Part shown: positions 8,316 through 14,830 of the stretch, piece after piece
Layout of the letters: each line of letters opens with the position of its first letter
Position numbering within the stretch: position 1 is the stretch's first letter
Source: JAWVZH01 sp033722295
Lineage (GTDB): Bacteria > Bacteroidota > Bacteroidia > Chitinophagales > Saprospiraceae
Reading direction: 5' to 3'
DNA length: 19,397 nucleotides
NCBI GenBank assembly: GCA_033722295.1
Contig: JAWVZH010000045.1
Span: 1-19,397 of the forward strand
Notes under the pieces: generated by a model
Told to the model about the DNA's origin: nothing
The model's input: only the letters and a program-made list of their open reading frames with translations
The model's database searches: none
Made by a program: the position numbers and the translations under genes

Positions 8316-8822
8316 ATGTCTACAGTAAGAATTTTTATGATCCTGGGAATCTTTGGATTGATCTCATGTGGTGGTGACAAGAAGAATCCCGATCTGCCAC
8401 CAATGGATCCAAATACGACTACCCAAATACAGCAGCAACCAATGAACAATAATACAGCTCAAACGCCACCGCCTTCTACTCAGGAGGCTGCACAAAATGC
8501 TGATGGCGTATGGCATTATATATGTCCTGAGGGCTGTGAAGGTGGTGCCGGAGCTGCGGGTCCATGTCCCAATTGTGGTGCACAGTTGGTCCATAATAGT
8601 GCGTTCCATGCTGCTGCAAATACACAGGTTCAGGGTCAGCAAAACATTCAAAACCCTCAACTTCAACAAACGGCCCCACCACAAACTCAAGCTCCTGCTC
8701 AAAACGCCCAGGGTGAATATCATTATGTATGCCCAAAGGGTTGTGCAGGTGGAGCTGCAGGTGCCGGAGTATGCTCGGTTTGCGGTGCACAACTCCAACA
8801 TAACACAGCTTACCACCAGTAG
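8316..8822 (+). CDS. Lipoprotein with two tandem Cys4-His2 putative metal-binding modules
   Basis: The protein has 168 residues. The N-terminus MSTVRIFMILGIFGLISC is a lipoprotein signal with C18 as the lipidated residue (LISC followed by GGDKK). A Q/N/P/T-rich linker leads to module 1 at about 65-98 (C70, C74, C84, C87, H93, H98). A second Q/P/A-rich linker leads to module 2 at about 134-167 (C139, C143, C153, C156, H162, H167). Ligand spacing is identical in the two modules (69-residue register), with glycine/alanine-rich loops between the cysteine pairs and a CGAQL core. The pattern resembles zinc-ribbon or heavy-metal-binding (HMBD-like) domains found in Bacteroidota envelope proteins. 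A role in periplasmic metal binding is inference. The flexible linkers suggest independently moving modules tethered to the membrane. Confidence 0.85.
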   Translation: MSTVRIFMILGIFGLISCGGDKKNPDLPPMDPNTTTQIQQQPMNNNTAQTPPPSTQEAAQNADGVWHYICPEGCEGGAGAAGPCPNCGAQLVHNSAFHAAANTQVQGQQNIQNPQLQQTAPPQTQAPAQNAQGEYHYVCPKGCAGGAAGAGVCSVCGAQLQHNTAYHQ

Positions 8823-8855
8823 TAGATCTGGTTTAGGCCTGCTTCAGCGTTTATA

Positions 8856-8895
8856 CTATCAGTAAAAATGAAATGACATTCATTTCACCTGATAG
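8856..8895. terminator. Nested inverted repeat between convergent genes
   Basis: The outer arms CTATCAG (8856-8862) and CTGATAG (8889-8895) enclose the inner arms TGAAATG (8869-8875) and CATTTCA (8881-8887) with an ACATT loop. The structure lies between the convergent ends of the lipoprotein gene and the TRIC gene. It may act as a bidirectional terminator or mRNA-stabilising stem; it lacks a clear U-tract. Confidence 0.4.
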
Positions 8896-8957
8896 GTAAT
8901 GTCCAAACGGAAACTTTCCTGCACTCGCCGTAACATCGCCTACAGTCTTAAATTGGT

Positions 8958-9569
8958 TCAAAACTCCTTGTAAAACCTTGGCAGTACCCAGTTATACCTT
9001 ACGGCCATGACGCGCAGTAATATGACCAGGGTACTCGTCACTATGTAAGTGATGTCTGTCGGAATTGAGGATTGAGCGAGCAATAGATATATCACTCCTC
9101 CCAGAATACTCAGTGATGCGTAGATCTCGCGGTGAAAGATCAGCGGAACAGTTCCACATAATATATCCCTGATCACGCCTCCAAAGGCTGCGCTCAGCGT
9201 ACCCAACAGAACGCAGATAATGGGATGGAGTTCGATGCTGAGGCCGATCTCTACGCCTATGATGGTAAATAGTCCCAGTCCCATAGCATCGAAGAGGAAC
9301 ATGGTCTTTCTGAAATACGTCAGTTTGGTTCTGAAGAACATGGCGAGGAAGAAGGCACTTAGAATGCCATAGGAATAGGTCATATCCTGCATCCACCCCA
9401 CCGGTGTTCGACCGATCATGATATCCCTGAGCGTACCCCCTCCTACTGACGTGACGAGTGCAATGATAAGGACACCGAAGGGGTCGAATTTCTTGTTCAT
9501 TGCAGCAAGGGCCCCTGAAATGGCAAAGACCAATGTACCCGCGTAGTCAAGGATTTGAAATACTTCCAT
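8958..9569 (-). CDS. TRIC-type (UPF0126/YadS-like) membrane channel protein
   Basis: The protein has 203 residues and seven predicted hydrophobic segments arranged as two similar halves. Each half carries the family hallmark: GGGTLRD at residues 43-49 and GGVIRD at 130-135. The N-terminus ILDYAGTLVFAISGALAAM is also typical. Prokaryotic TRIC homologues form trimeric monovalent-cation channels in the inner membrane; some members have been proposed to carry glycine or other solutes. The substrate here cannot be read. The start is well supported, since a TACATTTG -7 element sits four bases upstream of the ATG. It is convergent with the lipoprotein gene and separated from upstream genes by the broken YHS gene and element remnant. 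Confidence 0.92.
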   Translation of the reverse strand: MEVFQILDYAGTLVFAISGALAAMNKKFDPFGVLIIALVTSVGGGTLRDIMIGRTPVGWMQDMTYSYGILSAFFLAMFFRTKLTYFRKTMFLFDAMGLGLFTIIGVEIGLSIELHPIICVLLGTLSAAFGGVIRDILCGTVPLIFHREIYASLSILGGVIYLLLAQSSIPTDITYIVTSTLVILLRVMAVRYNWVLPRFYKEF

Positions 9570-9573
9570 GGAG

Positions 9574-9581
9574 CAAATGTA
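9574..9581 (-). promoter_or_regulatory. Bacteroidota -7 element TACATTTG next to TRIC start
   Basis: On the minus strand TACATTTG is followed by CTCC and then the ATG at 9569. This is the same TTTG-N4-ATG layout as at the M1 peptidase gene, and implies a leaderless or nearly leaderless transcript. Confidence 0.45.
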
Positions 9582-9673
9582 CCTCTAATGTATAATCAAT
9601 CTAATAAAACGACTACAACTCTCAATTGACTGGCATTACACTGTTTCCAATCGTTTCAAAAGCAAGGTCATTT

Positions 9674-9872
9674 CTATATCTTACTCCATAATTCTTTCCA
9701 ATTGCAACCGGCTCTGTGAGTTAACTTATCCGGCCCCTCTTCAAGCCAGCTTTCCAGAATATTATTGAAAAAGGCATTGTAGAAAAGATAGAGTTTACCA
9801 TCCCGGATCTCATAGGTCTCAGGATCTATATCGACCTTGCTATTGTTCTCGGCGATCGCGTAGGTGCAGAAC
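9674..9872 (-). pseudogene. Truncated paralogue of the YHS-domain gene at 10107-10571
   Basis: Reading the minus strand gives an open C-terminal fragment of about 65 residues that starts abruptly at the YHS core cysteine (CTYAIAENNSKVDID) and ends at TAG 9676-9674. It corresponds to residues 90-154 of the intact YHS protein. Over 9728-9868 against 10164-10304 I count seven mismatches in 141 bp (about 95% identity). Five of them are synonymous, so this was a functional paralogue before it broke. Beyond the codons for GPD the similarity drops sharply (copy tail NWKELWSKI, intact tail NWVRLKAREE). The 5' two thirds of the gene are missing; the break coincides with the edge of the palindromic element block starting near 9873. 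No start codon remains in a sensible place. Confidence 0.8.
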
Positions 9873-10056
9873 CTGTTAAAGTGACCCCGGGGGTCGTTTT
9901 AACACTTTTTAACACTTTCTGCAAGAATATAAATTTTTACTTCAAATATTAACAACCTGATTCTCAACATAATACGACATAAAATGTCCCTTCAGTGACA
10001 CAACTGAAGAAATCAACCCCGGGGGTCATTTTACTTGGGGGTCATTTTACTTACGA
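9873..10056. mobile_element. Palindrome-rich, transposase-less element remnant, possibly IS21-like ends
   Basis: This ~180-bp block has two related ends. The left end is the near-palindrome TTAAAGTGACCCC-G-GGGGTCGTTTTAA (9876-9902, 11 of 13 arm positions pair), followed by a 10-bp tandem repeat TTTTAACACT (9897-9916). The right end has CCCCGGGGGTC followed by two exact tandem copies of GGGGGTCATTTTACTT (10021-10036 and 10037-10052). Read in reverse, the right end is GTAAAATGACCCCCGGGG, matching the left GTTAAAGTGACCCCGGGG, so the block is bounded by imperfect inverted termini. Repeated short terminal motifs of this kind are characteristic of IS21-family ends. No istA/istB coding sequence is present. 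The family name is inference; a MITE or a deletion product would look the same. Confidence 0.55.
9976..10009. repeat. Two adjacent small stem-loops inside the element remnant
   Basis: GACAT-AAA-ATGTC (9976-9988) is directly followed by CTTCAGT-GACACA-ACTGAAG (9990-10009), a perfect 7-bp stem. Both are interior to the putative element ends. Confidence 0.5.
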
Positions 10057-10106
10057 CAATCATGATCCCTATGGATCTACCACACTTCCAACACATAAAT
10101 GAAAAG

Positions 10107-10571
10107 CTACTCCTCTCTGGCCTTTAGACGTACCCAATTACTATCCGCTCTGGGAATCAAACGATCCGGCCCCTCTTCGAGCCAGCTTTCCAGAGTATTA
10201 TTGAAAAAGGCATTGTAGAAAAGATAGAGTTTACCATCCCGGATCTCATAAGTCTCAGGATCTATATCGACCTTGCTGTTGTTCTCAGCGATTGCGTAGG
10301 CGCACCAACCCCCGTATTCCGGGATGTACTTTTCCGGGTTATTCAGAAAGGCATTCTTGTTCTCCTCATTTGAAAATCTGAATCTGACACCGTCATATTC
10401 AACTATGTGATCGTCGCTTCCCTTTGCGGGTCCATCATTAAAATAAGACACTACATCATAGCCCTCGGCAACAAAACCTTTCTTGAGATTGTAATCTGTG
10501 CTTTGAGCGATCGAAGCACTGGTGACTGATAAACAAAAGAACAATAGAATTGAATTCTTGTACAGGATCAT
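10107..10571 (-). CDS. Exported YHS-domain protein
   Basis: The protein has 154 residues with a signal peptide (MILYKNSILLFFCLSVTSAS, cleavage near IAQS). The YHS core runs from about 36 to 95: GYDVVSYF, then FRFSNEENKNAFLNNPEKYIPEYGGWCAYAI, including the single conserved cysteine C90. YHS domains occur in metal-handling and oxidase-associated proteins and are thought to bind metal through the Cys/His positions. The C-terminal 60 residues (DPETYEIRDGKLYLFYN) are standard for secreted YHS proteins in Bacteroidota. The ATG overlaps the TGA of the upstream DoxX gene as ATGA (10571-10568), indicating translational coupling. A truncated, highly similar copy lies downstream at 9674-9872. Exact function unknown. 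Confidence 0.9.
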   Translation of the reverse strand: MILYKNSILLFFCLSVTSASIAQSTDYNLKKGFVAEGYDVVSYFNDGPAKGSDDHIVEYDGVRFRFSNEENKNAFLNNPEKYIPEYGGWCAYAIAENNSKVDIDPETYEIRDGKLYLFYNAFFNNTLESWLEEGPDRLIPRADSNWVRLKAREE

Positions 10572-10957
10572 AATTTCTCTCCGATTATCGGTATATTTTT
10601 TCTTTCAATAAAAAGTAGTGAAACAGTCATTATCCAGGTAAAAATTGCCGTATAAAAAAGCAATCCCCCATCACCCTTTACATCAATTCCAAGAATGGTC
10701 AGATGGATGACAATAGCTCCGCTTAATACCCCCAATGCCAAAATTGCTCCCATCCAGGTGGTTCTGGGTATCAATATCAGAATACCAGCGATCAATTCTA
10801 TCACTCCGATCAGTATCCTGCCCAATGGTTCCATCCCTATGCGAGTGAAAATATAAACACTGTCCGGATGGGCAGTAAACTTGAATCTGAGTGTCTGCAG
10901 TAGTATGATCGCAACTACGATTCGCAAAGCCCACTTGACGTAACTATTCATCTTCAT
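10568..10957 (-). CDS. DoxX-family membrane protein
   Basis: The protein has 129 residues and four hydrophobic segments typical of DoxX-like proteins: VKWALRIVVAIILLQTLRFKF, IGVIELIAGILILIPRTTW, GAILALGVLSGAIVIHL and LLFYTAIFTWIMTVSLLFI. The motif in which a Phe/Lys-containing first helix is followed by a Gly-rich second helix with an acidic residue (IGVIELIAGI) matches the family. DoxX proteins are small inner-membrane proteins linked to quinone or thiosulfate oxidation and oxidative-stress complexes in some organisms. Coupling by ATGA overlap to the exported YHS protein suggests a shared envelope redox or metal function, which is inference. The start could also be the Met at residue 3 (10951). 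Confidence 0.85.
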   Translation of the reverse strand: MKMNSYVKWALRIVVAIILLQTLRFKFTAHPDSVYIFTRIGMEPLGRILIGVIELIAGILILIPRTTWMGAILALGVLSGAIVIHLTILGIDVKGDGGLLFYTAIFTWIMTVSLLFIERKNIPIIGEKL

Positions 10958-11043
10958 TCATCTTGTCTTTATTCCTGAGCCACCAGATCTATCTCATCAT
11001 TCCTACAAGGCGACGGGTCAAGTCAACCTGGATGGCTCACTTT

Positions 11044-11919
11044 CTAATGGAGCACTCCAAACTTACCTTGATTAAAATCCCTCATCGCTTCTGCCAGTTC
11101 CTCTCTTGTATTCATTACAAAAGGCCCCTGTGCCGCGATAGACTCTCCTATTGGCTTTCCGCTTAAAATCAGGACCACAGCATCCTCGTTTGCCTCCAAA
11201 TTGAACTCTTCTCCGCTATTCTTGAATAGAACGAAATGGTCCGTAGGCGCAGTTTCATCATCGTTGACCTTCACCTCCCCTTCAATGACCACCATGCAGG
11301 TGTTGTACTCAGAAGGAAATGAGAAGGACGCCTTGCCCCCTTTCTTGATCCGGGCGTTGTACATATGCATAGGCGTAAAGGTCTCCGCAGTTCCCTGGAT
11401 ATCCTGATATTGACCGGCGATCACCTCGATCTCACCTTGTTCACCTGGAAGTTGATGTCGAGGAATATCTTTATTCTGAATAGCCTGATACTTCGGTGGT
11501 GACATTTTTTCACTTGCAGGCAGGTTGACCCACAACTGAACCATTTGAAAGGTTCCGCCCTTCCTGCTCCACTCTTCTTCATGAAATTCCTTGTGGAGAA
11601 TGCCTGATGCCGCTGTCATCCATTGAACATCCCCCTCTCTGATGACACCTCCACCTCCACTGCTGTCCTCGTGCGCTATCCTCCCGTGATAGGCGATCGT
11701 TACCGTTTCGAATCCACGGTGTGGATGTACCCCGACACCACGTGGACGATCTTTTGGCGGAAAGTTGAATTTTGAATTATAATCCAGCAGAATGAAAGGG
11801 TCCATGCGTTGCATGGATAAACCTGGTCCACTAGGAATAAAATTATGCACCCGAAAGCCATCCCCGACATAATGCGGCTCCCTGGGCTGCAGCACCATTT
11901 CTACATTTTTCCTGGACAT
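11044..11919 (-). CDS. Pirin-family protein
   Basis: The start is placed at ATG 11919 (MSRKNVEMVL), giving 291 residues. A longer frame to 11997 adds 26 residues with no family resemblance. The N-terminal cupin carries the metal ligands of pirins: HPHRGFE (H65, H67) and SGILHKE (H109, E111), preceded by the typical GDVQWMTAASG. A second cupin half follows (NARIKKGGKASFSF, CMVVIEGEV). Bacterial pirins bind Fe or another transition metal and some have quercetin 2,3-dioxygenase activity, while others regulate pyruvate dehydrogenase or stress responses. The actual activity here is not determined. It is divergent from the Hsp20 gene, with about 177 bp between them. Confidence 0.93.
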   Translation of the reverse strand: MSRKNVEMVLQPREPHYVGDGFRVHNFIPSGPGLSMQRMDPFILLDYNSKFNFPPKDRPRGVGVHPHRGFETVTIAYHGRIAHEDSSGGGGVIREGDVQWMTAASGILHKEFHEEEWSRKGGTFQMVQLWVNLPASEKMSPPKYQAIQNKDIPRHQLPGEQGEIEVIAGQYQDIQGTAETFTPMHMYNARIKKGGKASFSFPSEYNTCMVVIEGEVKVNDDETAPTDHFVLFKNSGEEFNLEANEDAVVLILSGKPIGESIAAQGPFVMNTREELAEAMRDFNQGKFGVLH

Positions 11920-12096
11920 ATAAGTTGATTGATGAATTTCAAAAATTGACTTATTCACATAGTACAACAGTAAAGCCCCTAAAAAGTGCACTGGCATGAC
12001 TTACATCAGAGATAGGGTTGACGCAGATCATTGACAACAGCCAAGCGAAAATCGACATTAACCCACGAACGATATTGTTAATCAAATTAATCAACC

Positions 12097-12516
12097 ATGT
12101 CACTTATTCGAACCAACTTACCAAAGTGGCCTGTCATGTCCGATCCTTTCGACAATGATTGGTTCATGAACAGGTTCGTTACACCCGACTGGGCACCTGC
12201 AATCAATGTTGTGGATAATGAATCTAGTTACGAAATTGAAGTAGCCGCGCCAGGGATCAAAAAAGAGGATTTTAACGTGGCTGTGAACAATGGTATGCTG
12301 AACATTTCAGGAAAAGGCGAGAAGGAAGAAGAAGAAAAAACCAAGAATTATGCAAGGAAAGAATTTAGTTCACAATCGTTTACTAAAACCTTCACTCTTC
12401 CTGACAATGTAGATGAAGACAGCATTCAGGCCAGGTATGAAGATGGAGTTTTGAGGATCAACCTCAAAAAAACCAAAAAAGAGCTTCCTCCCAAAAAGGA
12501 AGTTGCCATCCAGTAA
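12097..12516 (+). CDS. Small heat-shock protein, Hsp20/alpha-crystallin family
   Basis: The 139-residue protein has a short N-terminal arm (SLIRTNLPKWPVMSDPF), an alpha-crystallin domain from about 34 to 125 (WAPAINVVDNESSYEIEVAAPG at its start, GVLRINLKK at its end), and a C-terminal extension ending EVAIQ. The extension holds a V-x-I element that can act as the oligomer-locking IxI-type motif. The highly charged stretch GEKEEEEKTKNY is the usual beta-5/beta-6 loop of bacterial class A/B sHsps. It is an ATP-independent holdase that keeps unfolding proteins soluble. A strong intrinsic terminator follows at 12607-12635, making this a monocistronic unit. No CIRCE or ROSE element was recognised in the short leader. 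Confidence 0.95.
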   Translation: MSLIRTNLPKWPVMSDPFDNDWFMNRFVTPDWAPAINVVDNESSYEIEVAAPGIKKEDFNVAVNNGMLNISGKGEKEEEEKTKNYARKEFSSQSFTKTFTLPDNVDEDSIQARYEDGVLRINLKKTKKELPPKKEVAIQ

Positions 12517-12540
12517 TACTTAGCCAGAGATCCAATTCGT

Positions 12541-12555
12541 CTGCACTAGGTGCAG
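12541..12555 (+). repeat. Perfect hairpin CTGCAC-TAG-GTGCAG in hsp20 3' UTR
   Basis: A 6-bp perfect stem with a 3-nt loop lies 24 bp after the Hsp20 stop codon and upstream of the terminator. It may stabilise the mRNA 3' end; no U-tract follows. Confidence 0.45.
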
Positions 12556-12606
12556 GCAAAAGTTGAAGTCAAGCTAGAGAATGGATTGGATCGATGCAAA
12601 ACCCTT

Positions 12607-12635
12607 AAGAGAGCCGTCCTGGCTCTCTTTTTTTT
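12607..12635 (+). terminator. Rho-independent terminator of the hsp20 gene
   Basis: A 9-bp perfect stem AAGAGAGCC-GTCCT-GGCTCTCTT is followed by an uninterrupted T-tract to 12635. This is a textbook intrinsic terminator on the plus strand. Confidence 0.9.
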
Positions 12636-12739
12636 GAATCACTCTTGATCTGCACGACTCATCCTGTCTACCATTCATGCGATCCTCTTAACCAGTGAGT
12701 CACTTACTCTTTTAGTTTGGAGTTCCTATATTGCTTGTG

Positions 12740-13309
12740 ATGAAAGAGTTGTCAAAAGAGATAAGGTCATGTACGGAGTGCGCGGCTCACCTCGAACATG
12801 GACCACGCCCAATTTTTGCAGCACATCCGGAAAGCAGGATCATAATCATAGGACAGGCACCAGGCAGGCGGGTACATGAAACCGGTGTTCCATGGGATGA
12901 CAAAAGCGGTGAGAATCTCAGGGCATGGATGGGTATCGATGAAACTACATTTTATGAGCCACGTAAAGTTGCCATCATTCCTATGGGCTTCTGCTATCCG
13001 GGTAAAGGCAAAAGCGGGGATCTGCCCCCAAGGCCTGAATGCGCCCCCCTCTGGCATGAGCGCCTCCTTAATCAAATGACGAATATCAAATTACGGTTGA
13101 TCATCGGCCGCTATGCACAGGAATATTACCTGACTCACCCTTATAAAACGCTGACGGAGACCGTCCGAAACTATCGTGACTTCCTGCCAGATACCTTCGT
13201 ATTACCACACCCCTCTCCGAGAAACAATATCTGGCGAGCTAAAAATCCCTGGTTTGATACAGAGGTTATTCCTCAACTCCAAGCTGCCGTATCGATTGCC
13301 CTCGGTTAA
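12740..13309 (+). CDS. Uracil-DNA glycosylase superfamily protein with Fe-S cysteines
   Basis: The start is set at ATG 12740 (MKELSKEIRSC), giving 189 residues; a TTG at 12731 is in frame but unnecessary. Glycosylase motif I is IIGQAPGRRVHETG with the downstream PWDDKSGENLR, and the C-terminal motif II is HPSPRNNIW. Four cysteines (C11, C14, C85, C101) have the C-x2-C ... C-x15-C arrangement expected for the 4Fe-4S cluster of family 4/5-type uracil-DNA glycosylases. It would remove uracil, or a related damaged base, from DNA to start base-excision repair. The motif II (HPSPRNN) differs from classical Ung (HPSPLS), so substrate range may differ. It is convergent with the TapB-like gene. Confidence 0.85.
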   Translation: MKELSKEIRSCTECAAHLEHGPRPIFAAHPESRIIIIGQAPGRRVHETGVPWDDKSGENLRAWMGIDETTFYEPRKVAIIPMGFCYPGKGKSGDLPPRPECAPLWHERLLNQMTNIKLRLIIGRYAQEYYLTHPYKTLTETVRNYRDFLPDTFVLPHPSPRNNIWRAKNPWFDTEVIPQLQAAVSIALG

Positions 13310-13372
13310 TTTTCTAATGGTGACTCATCCAGGCTCCTAATCGCCGTAGTCCAAGTATGTAATAGGCCTTAG

Positions 13373-14098
13373 CTATTTTCCCGAGTCGAAATCTGCAAGA
13401 ACCATATATGAATCCAGCTTGCCCTTGCGATCATAGGTCTCTGATCGCACCATGCCTACATCGGGAGCATAGTACTCGACATAATCATATTCCTTGTTGA
13501 GAAATCCGGCCTCTATCTTCTGGGTACTTTTGATCTCATAGGCTTCAAATGTGCCTGCAGGTACTTCAACGTCCCCCTTGTCGACCACCTTCCGGTCGGT
13601 TACCTGCACATCTGTAGACATGATATTTATACCGGCAGAAGAGACCTTCATAGTTGTTGTCGCATCCGGCAATGTCATGCCCACAGAGAGATCCGAAGGC
13701 AAGATCAATGGGTCCCCTTCGATCTCCATGTTCATATCTTCGAATCCCTCCATAATGTCGGCCCCTAACACTGAACTAAGATCTACAGAATATACACCAT
13801 CTTCACAATGCATCCAGTAGTCCATGTCCATTAGAACCTTGTCTTTCTTGTCATACACCGTTGAGGATACATGTGCAGATAACTTCCCACCTGATCGTTC
13901 CACCTCTATGATCTTATAAGCCATTTTGGATTCAAGCTTATCGCGTTTATTGAAGCTGTGCATTTCCCATTGAGTACCTTCCTTGAAAGTGAAAAATGGT
14001 GTGCATTCACCGCTTTGAGCTATAAGGTTTGAGGACAAACATCCCGACAACAGGATCATTACAAACTGAAGAAATGGCTTTTTTAACATAAATGGCAT
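13373..14098 (-). CDS. Exported TapB/DUF3108-like protein
   Basis: The protein has 241 residues. The N-terminus is an export signal (MLKKPFLQFVMILLSGCLSSN, then LIAQSGE). It contains both a possible lipobox (LSGC, C20) and a conventional signal-peptidase I site (after IAQ), so lipoprotein versus soluble periplasmic is undecided. The mature part is beta-rich, with FKEGTQWEMHSFNKRDKLESK near the start, then VPAGTFEAYEIKSTQ and YYAPDVGMVRSETYDRKGKL near the end. That layout is typical of TapB/DUF3108-like proteins in Bacteroidota. The function of the family is not known beyond envelope location. It is divergent from the DUF2383 gene and convergent with the glycosylase gene. Confidence 0.8.
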   Translation of the reverse strand: MPFMLKKPFLQFVMILLSGCLSSNLIAQSGECTPFFTFKEGTQWEMHSFNKRDKLESKMAYKIIEVERSGGKLSAHVSSTVYDKKDKVLMDMDYWMHCEDGVYSVDLSSVLGADIMEGFEDMNMEIEGDPLILPSDLSVGMTLPDATTTMKVSSAGINIMSTDVQVTDRKVVDKGDVEVPAGTFEAYEIKSTQKIEAGFLNKEYDYVEYYAPDVGMVRSETYDRKGKLDSYMVLADFDSGK

Positions 14099-14210
14099 TT
14101 TTTAGTGGTTTAGGAGATGATATGAAAAATAGTTGATATTCAATAAGTTGACACCATCGAACAATCCTGGTATCGTAAGCTCTCATATAAGTAAATAAAA
14201 AATAAGAAAT

Positions 14211-14660
14211 ATGGATAATTCAAAATTGATAGAAGCATTAAATGATTTACTTGAAAAGACTTATGACGCTGAAAAAGGCTACATGGAAAGTCGTGAGAAT
14301 ACGAACAGTTCTACTCTGAAAGTTCTGTTCAACCAAAAGGTCGCACAACGCTATCATTTTGGCCATGAGATCAAGGATCTTATAAGAGATCTTGGAGGCA
14401 AGCCTGAAAAAGGTGGCAGCGTCGAAGGATTTCTACACCGTACATGGCTCGACTTCAAATCAATGATGAGCATGAGTAACGATGAGGAGATACTTGAGGA
14501 GATCCAGAAAGGAGAAGAAGCTGCCCTCGAGGAGTATAATGAGTTCTTGAAAGAACATGATATGCCCAAAAATGTACGGTCTGTAATTTCCAAACAAAGA
14601 GACCAGATCGCAAGAGCACACGATCGGGCAGAGATATTAGAAGAAGTATACGAAGATTAA
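14211..14660 (+). CDS. PA2169-family four-helix-bundle protein (DUF2383)
   Basis: This 149-residue protein is all alpha-helical. It begins MDNSKLIEALNDLLEKTYDAEKGY, a helix with conserved acidic residues, followed by a second helix containing HFGHEIKDLIRDLGG. A short loop and two further helices end in EEVYED. The spaced Glu/His residues resemble a ferritin-like/rubrerythrin-related bundle, although whether metal is bound is unknown. PA2169-like proteins are common in Bacteroidota next to stress genes. A 13-bp perfect hairpin follows at 14686-14715. The next gene, a baeRF-type protein, follows in the same direction. Confidence 0.88.
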   Translation: MDNSKLIEALNDLLEKTYDAEKGYMESRENTNSSTLKVLFNQKVAQRYHFGHEIKDLIRDLGGKPEKGGSVEGFLHRTWLDFKSMMSMSNDEEILEEIQKGEEAALEEYNEFLKEHDMPKNVRSVISKQRDQIARAHDRAEILEEVYED

Positions 14661-14685
14661 TCTCTATTTAAATTAAGCTCAACAA

Positions 14686-14715
14686 CAAAGAGGAGGAATA
14701 TTTTCCTCCTCTTTG
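14686..14715 (+). terminator. Strong hairpin after the DUF2383 gene
   Basis: A 13-bp perfect stem (CAAAGAGGAGGAA-TATT-TTCCTCCTCTTTG) begins 25 bp after the stop. The tail TATTTC is U-rich but not a clean U-tract, so partial termination or 3'-end stabilisation is possible. Confidence 0.7.
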
Positions 14716-14830
14716 TATTTCAAGCATGCATAGTGATTCGGAGACTATAAATTCTCAATTAGTGACCCTCAGTCATGCGAACGAATTGCGCTTTTATGCA
14801 GTCATATTTAATGTAAAAAACGGATTAGAA

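Noticed and set aside
8430..8720. Repetitive CAA/CCA-rich sequence that could suggest a repeat array or CRISPR
   Set aside because: The repeats are codon-level low complexity (Gln/Pro/Asn linkers) inside an open frame, without regular direct repeats or spacers.
8364..8816. 150-residue minus-strand open frame (and shorter ones) over the lipoprotein gene
   Set aside because: Shadow of the compositionally biased Q/P/C-rich coding sequence; the plus-strand frame has a lipobox and conserved metal-ligand spacing.
10976..11039. TGAGCCA ... TGGCTCA inverted repeat between the pirin and DoxX genes
   Set aside because: The arms are only 7 bp and separated by about 50 bp, which is easily expected by chance.
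11920..11997. N-terminal extension of the pirin gene
   Set aside because: The 26 extra residues are not pirin-like; ATG 11919 gives the usual start and length.
14726..14830. Upstream in-frame extension of the baeRF gene
   Set aside because: The 35 extra residues do not resemble the family N-terminus and start 11 bp after a strong hairpin; ATG 14831 begins directly at the expected first helix.
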